DNA of 64,000 nt from positions 51,849,298 to 51,913,297 of the forward strand of contig CM055099.1 in the NCBI GenBank assembly GCA_029204225.1, given 5' to 3'. Under the pieces are notes generated by a model, which had not been told where the DNA came from, did no database searches, and was given only the letters and a program-made list of their open reading frames with translations. This document shows positions 1 to 8,932 of this stretch, piece after piece. This stretch comes from Diphasiastrum complanatum. Its lineage: Eukaryota > Streptophyta > Lycopodiopsida > Lycopodiales > Lycopodiaceae. How positions within the stretch are numbered: the stretch's first letter is position 1; each line of letters opens with the position of its first letter. Position numbers and translations under genes: made by a program.

Positions 1-765
1 CAAAGGACATCAGCAACATGAAAGAGAGATGGCAATTTGGAGCTAGTCAAGAGCATCAAAGGAGAGTCAATTGGAAAAAATGTTATGGATCTATTTTTGC
101 AGGTTATTAAAGACTCAATTAAGGTCAAAGGAGCAGCAAGGAAGTGTTTTTCAAGTTTACTTTACTTGTTCTATCTCATGTTTGAGCATTTTCATGTGGA
201 TGTGTGCAAATTGTCAAGATATGATAAAACTAGCTACATTGGTGAGCATCATTTTGATGTTGGATTTGTACTAGCATTCTTGGATGGTTTTATTGACGGA
301 AATAAATCTTATGGAGGCTCATTATATCACGTGTTCATGATCAAGTCATCAAGTGATGATGGCATCTTGTGACAAGATGGAGAAGGGGGCTCATTCATGG
401 AGTGTCATGGTGGATACATGGCAACACATGACAAAGAAGGAGGAGACATGCAAGCAAATGTTGATCACTTACATTTACTGTTTGTTTGCTTTCAACTCAT
501 TCAGAGAGTTCAGAGTTGAAAGCATGGTCGAATCATTCCATTTACATTCTATTTGATTCTTCATGTACTAGTTACTTCTTGACATGTAAAATTGATATAA
601 GAAATGGTGAAGCATCCCAAGTGGCCACTATTCTCTATATCAATTGTGAAAGTTTTTTTAGTACATTGAATCTAGTCCCAAAAATAGTAGGGTTTACATT
701 TTGGAGGGAAATTCAAGTGGCCAAATAGGGTTTGGGGCTGTTATAAAAGGATGTAACTCATGGGA

Positions 766-768
<3 letters not shown>
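1..768. other. Unassigned AT-rich sequence
   Basis: No gene recognised. A 111-codon frame (37-372, + strand) is rich in Phe, Leu and Ser and matches no motif I know. A TATA-like TATAAAAGG at 742-750 lies about 20 bases before the CT tract at 769, as in a plant core promoter or an LTR. No plus-strand coding region follows it; the next recognisable sequence is a copia fragment on the other strand. Confidence 0.4.

Positions 769-808
<40 letters not shown>
769..808. repeat. (TC)20 microsatellite
   Basis: Perfect TC dinucleotide run of 40 bases. It is one of five CT/TC tracts in the window; three others lie inside retrotransposon LTRs. Confidence 0.97.
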
Positions 809-810
<2 letters not shown>

Positions 811-899
811 GCTTATACATGGTTCTTTTGGGTTTCACTATCCATTGGTGCACTATACTTGTGATATCTTGCAATTCTATGTATAGAATGATCAATATT

Positions 900-1617
900 T
901 GTTATTTTCAGGTTCACACAAAGTCCTATCCTTCCTTTTAGCCACTCCATTTTGTTGTGAGGTCCGTTGGTGTTGTTCCCTCTTGATCCCATGCTCATCA
1001 CAAAAGCCTTGAACTTGGTAGATATGTACTCTCCACCATTGTCACTCCTCAAGCACTTGATCCTTGTGAAAAATTGGTTCTCTCTTGCATTCTTGAACTT
1101 GACAAAAATGTAAAACACTTCAAATTTGCTCTTTAGTAGATAGATCCAACAAAATCTACTAAAATCATCAATGAAAGTTACATACATCTTAGCTCCACTA
1201 TTGCTAATTGTAGTAATTTCAAGAATATCCTAATGCACAACCTGAAAAGGCTTTGTAGATCTAGATGCAAATATAGTAGAAGGTAATCTATGTGACTTTG
1301 ACAAAGCACAAGACTCACAAACATGATTGATGCTACTTAAGAAACTTGGAAGACCAACCACAACCTTCTTTCGCGCCATTACCTCCAATGACCTGGAATT
1401 GAGGTGTCCCATCCTCTTATGCCAAACCTCTAGAATAAATATTTGCTCTCTTGCAACACATCCAACTTGGTTAGTTGAACAACTTCCCTTGCCTTTTACC
1501 TTTTGCAACTAGGATATCCTTCCTTTTGATCATACAAGCATCTCCATCAAACTCCACTTTGAGGCCTGCAATTGACTCACACTAAGCAAATTCTTGGTAT
1601 TAGATGGAATAAATTTC
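900..1617 (-). pseudogene. Ty1/copia GAG-pre-integrase and integrase fragment
   Basis: Read on the minus strand, residues encoded near 1580 downward include a NLLSVSQL-type stretch that precedes the integrase zinc finger in copia. At 1508-1230 follows the H-H-C-C finger (WHKRMGHLN ... CESCALSK). The integrase core then starts after a stop in the usual H-S-D motif and continues at 1187-813 with DDFSRFCWIYLL and LRSDNGGEY (second catalytic Asp). The third catalytic region is present but degraded (PHNKMEWLKGR). Stops separate the two frames and no reverse transcriptase follows, so this is a truncated relic. It abuts the TRIM-like element at 1618. Confidence 0.85.
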
Positions 1618-2005
1618 TGGTGCCTTTACGAAAGCAACCCACTGTGTGTATCTTGCATTCTCCAACACCCCCACTCAAGTGAGCATGGGGCGAAGGACAC
1701 CCCCACTTGCTCATTCAGGACCAAGACTTTGGCTCTGACACCACCTCAGAGTTTGTCGACAGCGGAGAGCGGTCCAGTAGACGATGTGGAGTGCGCACCT
1801 GCGAGCCGCGCATGGGATCCCATCCCCACCGCCTGGCATTCCCCTTTGACCCCAAATGGCCTGGTACCAGGGGACAAGGGTATTGTGTCTACAATGAGCC
1901 TATATGTGGGTGATGTTTTAGTCTCCATTTACTTATGGGACAAATGCACTCTTTTTGGTGCCTTTACAGAAGCAGCCCACTATGTGTAGCTTGCATCCTC
2001 CAACA
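1618..2005 (-). mobile_element. TRIM-like miniature LTR element, 3' LTR truncated
   Basis: Two direct repeats of about 50 bases (1618-1667 and 1957-2005, about 86% alike) both begin TGTTGGAG on the minus strand, as LTRs do. From the right-hand start the minus strand runs about 250 bases to a primer-site look-alike, TGGTGTCAGAGC (1732-1743; one base off the copia site). About 60 bases later comes a purine tract ending GTGGGGG, directly before the second TGTTGGAG start. LTR, primer site, short spacer, polypurine tract and LTR with no coding capacity is the TRIM plan. The second LTR stops after 50 bases against copia sequence. The GC content exceeds that of its surroundings. It could instead be a deleted larger element. 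Confidence 0.5.
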
Positions 2006-2275
2006 AAATCCAACACAAATAATAACATAGGAGAAGCAATAGGCTCTTTGTTTGGTCGCAAATATTATTGAAAGACCCCAATATAGAACAATATTAATAT
2101 ATTTGCACATTGAAGATCATTTCTTAATAGATCTTGGTTTCTTGAAACTAAGTTTTTTTTAAATAGAAGATCATTTGTATTTTTTTTAAGTCCGTGTTTG
2201 CCATTGGAACTTAAAAAAATTCACGATTATGACAAGCTTAAGATACATTGTTTCAATTTGTAAAAATTACGTATG

Positions 2276-2955
2276 TGCTCAAAATATTAGGGGCTTTTTA
2301 GTTGGATGTTGTAGTGATGGGTTTTTTAGAAAATTCATGCATCAAACATGCATCTTAAGAGAGAAAAGCCTACAATGAAATATGTACTATTCTTCAACAA
2401 GTATTTTAATTAGTAATATTCTTTGACAAGTATTTTAATGAGTTGTTGTGTATGCCAATAACATATATGTATTATATGCAAGCTTATTTTTTTTTCCTTG
2501 AAACCAAAGCGTCATATTTTTTCATTTTGGACACAAACATGAATTTTTTTTTGAAGTGTAAAGGATTTGGTTGTGACTCGACATAACATATGGTTAACGT
2601 GTGATGCACAAATGTTGTAGTGGTCACATTTGGTATACTTTTTATGTTATGATTGTCAGTATGTTGTAAATTAATTTATTGATTGATGTCAAAAAACATA
2701 GTAATGCAAAATGAATGGCAAATTTTGGGATGCCATTTTTTTTGCCACATTAAAAGCGATATTTGGACCACCATTTCTTCCAAATATAAGGTGTTTTTTT
2801 TGTGGTTTGTCTTTTTCATATATAGCAATTTATGGATTTTTGCATAAAAGGTGGCTTTTGCTCTCACTTTCTTTTGCACGAAAGCCATTTTTTTTTCCCC
2901 ACTTCTAATACCATGAGAATGATGATTTTTGGGTCACCCTTCATGTTGCACAAAG
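2276..2955 (+). repeat. Dispersed repeat, copy 1 (inverted partner at 48745-49395)
   Basis: About 650 bases match the reverse complement of 48745-49395 from end to end. Shared landmarks, in order, are AGGGGCTTTTTAGTTGGATG, the CATGCATC/AAACATGC stretch, ACATATATGT, the TGTTGTAGTGGTCACAT stretch and the GGGTCACCCTTCATGTTGCA end. Both copies stop matching at the same points, so these look like element ends. No coding frame, terminal repeat or primer site was seen. The type of element is unknown. The 270 bases before it (2006-2275) hold nothing I recognise. Confidence 0.75.
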
Positions 2956-3007
2956 AGTTAGAATTAAAGTAGAATCATTGTGCTACTGTACTGTGGGTCC
3001 TATCAGT

Positions 3008-3228
3008 TGTTAAGGATCAGTTGGCCTCGCCACGAGGCAAGTCAACGGGACACGCGTCCCGCCAACGGCAACCTGGGTCATGCATGGGTTGCCTGAGTGA
3101 ACAACTATATGTACAGTGTAATTTCATTTTGAGAAATCCAGTTGCAATGTGAGCTTGCTGTGGAGAGTGTTTTCTGTTTGTGTTACTGTGTAGCATGATC
3201 TGTGTTCTGTGCAAAGCAAATTCTAAGT
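3008..3228 (+). mobile_element. Copia-type LTR (L5), 5' LTR
   Basis: The sequence starts TGTTAAGG and runs about 220 bases to the initiator-Met primer site at 3229, so it is best read as a 5' LTR. Three GC-rich inverted repeats lie in its first 90 bases: GCCTCG/CGAGGC, GGGAC/GTCCC and GGCAACC/GGGTTGCC. The exact 3' LTR end is unclear because no CA directly adjoins the primer site. No matching 3' LTR is in the window. Confidence 0.6.
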
Positions 3229-3240
3229 TGGTATCAGAGC
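3229..3240 (+). other. Primer binding site (initiator tRNA-Met)
   Basis: TGGTATCAGAGC, complementary to the 3' end of plant initiator tRNA-Met, the standard minus-strand primer site of plant copia elements. Confidence 0.85.
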
Positions 3241-4512
3241 CGTACAAGGAGTGTACACAGGACAACATCGTCATTGAAGAGAGCTTAAGGAGAACTGTCT
3301 TCTAAGAGTTCGGGATTTACGGCGGGTTGAAAATAGAAAGAGAAGCACTGGTGCACGGTTTCTAGTTTATAGAGGCTTGTCAAGCTCAGTAGAGAGATTA
3401 GTAGCCTGTGCATAGCATCAGACAAGGTAAAGCTTGGTGAAAAATTGATAATTTTGAAGCCAATTGAAAATTGAAACCGGGTTTGGATTATGGTTTTCTA
3501 CACCTAACTGGTGATTTCTTCGCTGTTTGTGCACCGTTTTGGATGTCAAGGACAGGAAGGAAGCTAATTATATTGTCAACCACTCGTGGAGAGATTCTGA
3601 GGTTTATGTCAGAGATTTGTTTGCAGACAATTAACCTAGCAGATTTGCAGTAAAAGGTCATCGTTTCTCCACATAATTCCATGATTGAACACTCTATAGA
3701 TTTGGTATCAGTAGGGCGACCCTGCTCCAGGCCTCAGATCGTGCTCAAATCAATCCGAAAGGGAGATTGATCAAGCAAAAGGTAGCTTGGGGAGGCGCGA
3801 CCGTAGACAGGGAGGTCGCGGGTCTGTTCGCGCGAGGAACCAAGGCAAACACGTAGTGCTTTGAAGTGGACAACATTTGCAAGAGTCTCCATTAGTGCAC
3901 ATAAGTGCTCAGAACTATTGGATAGAGAACTTACAAGATTGACGGTTCAGATTGTGCTATCCATGAGGGACTGGATCAAGACTTTGAACTAAATGGTCAC
4001 ACAAACCGAATGGAGATAAGCATTATCTACAATGAGGAATATTTGAGTATGGTTGAGGTGGAAGAGCATTGGAAGTTTGATTTTATAAGAACAGAGCTCA
4101 TGCTATTGCAAACCAATCTACCAACATATTTCAGATTTATCATCAACGAAAGACTCGTAAGTACTTTATGTTTATTGCCATTTCAAAATAGAACAAAATA
4201 ATTAAAAATGTCATCATTTACATTTGCACATTCACTAATATTTGTCATGTCACATACGCGAAAAAGACAAGAGCTGATAACGTGCTGCAAAGATCTACTT
4301 TTAACAATTACCATTGTGGGAGAACAATAGCTTCAAATAAACTTTAGTAAAAATCTGTGTATACACTCTTTCATTCAATAAATGAAAGCCCATGTTGGGC
4401 ATCAGTACATGTATTTTGTGCTTTCAAATTCATAAAATGGAGCAATGTATATTTTTTCTATGAATTCTATACATGTGCAATCTATTTCTGTTCTATGTTA
4501 TCTGTATTTGTT
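3241..4512. other. Retroelement leader and unassigned sequence
   Basis: The first part is presumably the untranslated leader of the L5 element. No gag or pol frame follows. Short frames (3471-3653, 4010-4201) match nothing I know. Sequence around 3720-3840 (TAGGGCGACC... and a G+C-rich stretch) resembles 44100-44420, hinting at a shared retroelement leader. Confidence 0.4.
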
Positions 4513-5495
4513 CTAATCTTTATTTAGTATAATTACATCATCCTTTGCACCATCATCAACAACGGGAGGCTGAAGCCTTGCCCTAGCCAATATGCTCAAG
4601 ATAATTTTTTGTCTAAATCTATACACCTGGCTGTGACGTGTACTCAAGAAGTGTAAATTGCAAGATAGAACATTCATGTACTAGTAATGACTAAAAACAT
4701 CAACAAAATAGAAAACTAATCATGATTCCAAAAATAAGAATAAACAGAATTTATTACCTTAGAAATATCAACATCTTCCTAAAGGTTGAACCACTCAAAA
4801 AATAACTTGGCATTGTATAATGTGTACCACCCACAGTTGAATGAATCATTTTGCTGGGGTGACTGCAAAAAACTTCAACACACAAGAAATCAGTTATGAA
4901 GCAAGAATGAATTAGAATAAAAAAAAAAATTAGAATATTGATTTCAAAATGTTGTTACGAAAGACAGAATTTACCTCCAAACTAACGATCTGCCAGTCCA
5001 CGAAATGGGGAACATTTGTTGGAATATATTAACTTAAGTATAGAAGGTATATATCTACATGGTTATGAGTATTGCTCGCCAAGTTCATCTTGACACAAAA
5101 ACCTTTAACAATATTATCTACAGATCTCTTAATAGAGATCAGGTTTAAACTCTAGTGGTCACTGCAAAATGAGATTGAAATTTCTTTAGCTGCAACTCTT
5201 AGAACTATTTCCATTGGCAATGCCAATGATAAAGCATTAAACAACAAGAAGCATTTAATATATCTTACTTGGTATGATAAGGGACGAGCATGTATTTTGT
5301 TGCTGGTGTGAATCCACTAGTCAGACACTTTGACAATGTGTCATTATTCTCCTTGAAGGCCTGAAGCAAAAAGTTACTTAGCACCAACAACTCATTGGAT
5401 GAATCTCTTGCAATGTCATATTGCAAGAGTGTAAGCCCAGACTCTATCACAGGATCACTGATAGAAGCTCGTCTATTTTTGAGATCCAAACAATC
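4513..5495 (-). pseudogene. C48 (Ulp1-like) cysteine protease exons, degraded
   Basis: Four minus-strand exons can be drawn with GT-AG borders: about 5495-5269, 5161-4975, 4862-4758 and 4626-4513. Donors read GTAAGA, GTAAAT and GTAATA, and the reading phase is kept at all three junctions. Exon 2 carries IPTNVPHFVDWQIV, like the His-Trp segment of C48 proteases. Exon 3 carries PQQNDSFNCGWYTLYNAKLF, the Q...DCG-type catalytic-Cys block. Exon 4 has an FRQKIILSIL helix and ends in a normal stop. In-frame stops occur in exons 2 (two) and 3 (one). The segment with the catalytic Asp, normally between exons 2 and 3, is absent. Known C48 enzymes cleave SUMO or related tags, and plant transposons often carry such domains. 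It lies directly downstream of an H3-like fold on the same strand. Confidence 0.6.
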
Positions 5496-5573
5496 AACAC
5501 CTCTAATTTATACTAAAGTCAAGTTCCTCTAGTCTAAAACAAAAAGGAGTACCAATTGTATCTATAGCATCGA

Positions 5574-6240
5574 CTATGTCCTTCTCAAATTTAAGATAAT
5601 CATTGGAATCTGTATATGTATAAAGATTTGAAGGATGAGGAGAGGTGGATGTGTAGTATCTACAAGAATTACAGGGGTATCCAAAATAGATGTAGCTATA
5701 TTTATAACATTATCAAGAGTAGCATTATCTACAATTGGTTCCAGGTTAGGCTTCACAGATTCTGTGGTGTCTACCCTCCTTACTTTCTTCGGAGCTCCCT
5801 TGGGGGCTGCCTGCTTCCTAGGATGCTTGGTAGGAAGATCAGTCCTATCTAGAGGAACAGGTCTAGGAGCAGCAGGCTGAGATACGTGTAGCTTGAAAAA
5901 TCTCTCCCTCATTCTCATCAATAGCTGAAAGTCCTTGGGCATTATGGTGACTCTCTTGGAATGAATTGCAAAAAAAAAAAAATCTTCAAAAAAAGGCTCA
6001 TGTAGTCTTCAGCAGCTTCCTGAAGGCACTAAAGAGTAGTGGGTTTGAATCTAACGAGCTGTCCGAGATCATTTCTAGTTATGTTTCGGACAACACTGTA
6101 GAATAGAGCTCTGGTAATCAATAGAGTAGTTGATCTTTGATACTTACGTATTTCAAAGAGCCACTTGCTGCGATTGCACATTCTAGGTCTAGCAGGAGGT
6201 GTAATGGCAACCGCAAGAGCTGAGGATGAGCCAGCATAAA
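5574..6240 (-). pseudogene. Histone H3-like (CENH3-like) fold with C-terminal extension, degraded
   Basis: Minus-strand translation from 6166 down to about 5893 follows the H3 fold: EIRKYQRSTTLLI, then VVRNIT, LQEAAEDY, AIHSKRVTIMPKDFQL and RMRERF. Loop 1, between the VR and LQEAAEDY blocks, is one residue longer than in canonical H3. KDF and NIT also resemble CENH3 (KDFEL, SIT in Arabidopsis). A Ser/Ala/Pro-rich tail precedes the fold (6240-6170). Breaks are a TAG at 6029-6031 and a one-base deletion near 5988-6002; a T13 run (minus strand) replaces the usual TNLC residues by four Phe. Canonical H3 ends after the RRIRGER helix, but here the frame runs on for about 100 residues, basic and proline-rich with PRKQAAPKGAPKK, before frameshifts lead toward the C48 exons. 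Whether histone fold and protease were one gene is inference. Confidence 0.65.
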
Positions 6241-6331
6241 AGAAATCCTATCCACGGAAGTTTACTAGGGGGTATTGCACTTGTGCGTGACGAATAGGAT
6301 GAGCAGGGAAAGATTATGAGGCCCTCGCAGA

Positions 6332-6480
6332 GGACCGATATGTACGGAAAGAATGTACGGTATATCGGACCTGTGCGAGATGAATATAAGAGAGATCGAT
6401 TAGTATAGAAGAGAGGCACACAAGACCGATATGAGGAGACACGTAGGCAGATGTATCGGACCTGTGCGCATGGAAGGCAG
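6332..6480. repeat. Two degenerate copies of a roughly 98-base tandem unit
   Basis: The pair GACCGATATG ... ATCGGACCTGTGCG occurs at 6332-6380 and again at 6430-6470. Each unit is itself a weak inverted repeat (CCGATAT/ATATCGG). It lies between the two head-to-head split gene remnants. Confidence 0.6.
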
Positions 6481-6606
6481 TAGGAAGAATATCGATTGTG
6501 AAGGAGATGCACAAGTGCGATATGTGGAGCGAAAAAAAAAGTGAAAAGAATTCATCGGAGTTTGTGATTTTATATCATGGTTCGCACATGCGAAAGGACG
6601 TCTTGT

Positions 6607-6708
6607 CACATGTGTGGGATTTGTACGATCAAATGTGAGAGCGACACGTGTTAGGTTGTCATTTTACACGTGTGGGATTTGTATGGACAAATGCGAGATC
6701 GACGACCA
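6607..6708. repeat. 58-base tandem duplication
   Basis: TGTGGGATTTGTA followed by a CAAATG.GAGA.CGAC block occurs at 6613 and again at 6671, period 58. CACGTG/ACACGTGT motifs flank the units. It lies just upstream of the plus-strand split gene remnant. Confidence 0.7.
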
Positions 6709-6804
6709 TATTTACATGTTTTCAAGATTGCACAACCAAATTTTGACGTATTTTATGAACATTATGTTAGATTCAGGGATAAGCCTGTTATCTCCATAGA
6801 TTCA

Positions 6805-8105
6805 CTCCAGTACAAGCATTTTATCCTGATCTTGTTCATTTCTTCCCAGCTTTCAGACATAGACTAGATAGAATGTTCACCAAATTGTTTGATGTTTTCA
6901 AAAGCAGTTCAATGTGTCCTTATTGCAACAAGTTGATTGGTTGAATATCAAAGTGGTTTCATACTTTTCCTGTTAGTTCAGATCTCAGATGATGAGGAAG
7001 TTTCTACTGCTGACCCTCCTATGGCATCATCCTCTGTTCAGTAAGCTATTAAGGATATCAGTCACTTCCTTATCAACACCTCTGATAAGGAAAGTGACTT
7101 TATTGATGTAAATACTGATGTTCTTTGGGATTCTTTTATTGGCCAAAATACATCTGTTGATGAATCGATCCCTATAGAGGAGTCTAAATGTCTTTTTAAT
7201 TTGCTTGTATATTATATAAATGGTGATGTATAATTTACTACAGTTAATTTATGTAATTTTTTGACTATCGTGAAGATGAGGTTCTTTGTTTATTATCCGG
7301 CACAATTTTTGAATTCTCTGACTTTGTAGATTTTGAAACAGATGACCTTGTTGTTGGAATTGATTTTGATGATGAGGAAGGACTTATGACCAGTGAGGAA
7401 TGTCTGACTAAGACTTTATCAAATATTGCTGAGGATGGGCCAGGTTGACCATCTGATGAAGAATTCACGACATTTCAATCCTAGATGAGCTTCCCTCGTC
7501 CATCATTAATGCATTTCACTGATGATTCCATTCAGTAGGTGGTCATTATATTGATCATCCTGATCTGGTTGCTGCTGATGATGAAGAATGTGTAAGCGTT
7601 TAAACTTTCTCACATTAGAATGTTTTTAACCACTGAATGTGTTTTTGCTACATATTTCTTATTGTAGGATGCTCTCATAATTGATGATTTTGCTGCGAGA
7701 TGAGATGGTTTCAGACAACATGCATTCTCGTTCCAGAGGGATAGTAAACTTGGCCACTATCTTAGGCATTTCCTGAAGAATGACATCTGTATTGCTCATT
7801 TCAAGCTGAGCCCAGTTGGGGAGAGTCTTATAATGGCAGATAAAGCTTTATCATTTTATCTAGGAGGACATAAATTTGTTAAGACAAATAAGATCATTTT
7901 TGTCAAAAGATCTTATGTTTTGAACATTCTAGGATTTACTGATGGGAATGTTCATTTAAGGAGCTCCCATTATTCATTGTATTTCACTTATATTGAACTT
8001 AGTGGAAATAAGGATAATGCACATCTATTAGATGCATACTCTAGTAGAGAATTTCTCCATGACAATACTGCCATAGAATCTAACACACAAGTTGATGATG
8101 AATAG
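6805..8105 (+). pseudogene. Unrecognised split gene remnant encoding an acidic protein
   Basis: A chain of open segments on the plus strand reads as protein with biased, low-repeat composition: 6805-6944 (ends in a CPYC motif), about 6980-7204 and 7263-7480 (very Asp/Glu-rich), 7520-7591, then 7668-8105. The last two join across a 76-base GT-AG intron (7592-7667; GTAAGC donor, TTGTAG acceptor) with the frame kept, from DDEEC into DALIIDDFAAR. At least four in-frame stops occur, so it looks non-functional. The last exon ends NTQVDDE then stop. I do not recognise the family. It is transcribed away from the H3/C48 remnant. Confidence 0.4.
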
Positions 8106-8878
8106 TTGTGGACACTTTGTATTTTGTTATAATACAATCAATACATTTACATTGGGTATTTTTCCTCTCTTGTTCAATGAATTTGCAAGCAATTCTGAAC
8201 ATGTCATGATTTGATGATAATGATGATCTTCTATTCAGCAATCGTCTAATTTTCTCTTCATGTATGAACTTGCATGCTTTTCTAAATTTGTTGTATTGTG
8301 TGGACTTTGTTATATGTCCAATCTGAACTCTGCAGTAGAATCACTGAAACATTTGACAAATGTGGTTTCATTTTTCATTGGTTCCTCCATGTTGTGTAAT
8401 TTGAGCTGGCAATGTTCTTCCTTCACTCATCATTTGACAATAATCCTAATTTCAGCTCACTGAATTCTGATTCACGATTTAAAATTTCTCAAACCTCTTC
8501 TCTAGTGGAAATCACGAGGAAGACCTACACGATCTTTAATTTCTTTTTTGAAAAATAAACAAGGCATCCATGTAGACTTTTAAGATCCATGCACTTTCCT
8601 TTCAGTTTTCATTATGAATCTTCTTTGGTAACATCCAGAATTTTTTCTTGGGTGAGTTGCAAGTATATATATAGGTTGGACGTACATCGGGTTTAAAACT
8701 CATCACTCCCATTCACTACTATTGGATGCAAAGGTTGAAGAATACTGGCTCAACTCCTTAGACGTAATGGATTCTTTGTGCTGATTACGCCCACTTTTTG
8801 GGCTTTTTAAAAAGCATAAAATGTCACTGAATTTTCTAAAAAAAAATTTCAAAATTCTGAAGCCCATTCCAGTTCGCG
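8106..8878. other. Unassigned sequence
   Basis: Probable 3' flank of the preceding gene remnant: several AATACA/AATAAA-like stretches and no coding frame of note. Nothing else recognised. Confidence 0.4.
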
Positions 8879-8932
8879 TCAGACTGCGTGTCAGTCCACG
8901 TCAGACTGTGCGCATCAGACTGCCACGTGACA
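8879..8932. repeat. Cluster of TCAGACTG motifs followed by a G-box core
   Basis: TCAGACTG (one copy degenerate, TCAGTCC) occurs four times in about 45 bases, each flanked by CGYG-type dinucleotides, and ends in GCCACGTGAC, which contains the CACGTG core. This could be a degenerate minisatellite or a cis-element cluster. No adjacent gene start was found. Confidence 0.55.

Noticed and set aside
3703-3718. TGGTATCAGTAGGGC as a second primer site
   Set aside because: Mismatched after TCAG and not preceded by an LTR end; probably leader sequence.
5616-5880. Plus-strand frames of 78 and 81 codons
   Set aside because: They overlap the minus-strand H3-like extension, whose composition and homology are better supported.
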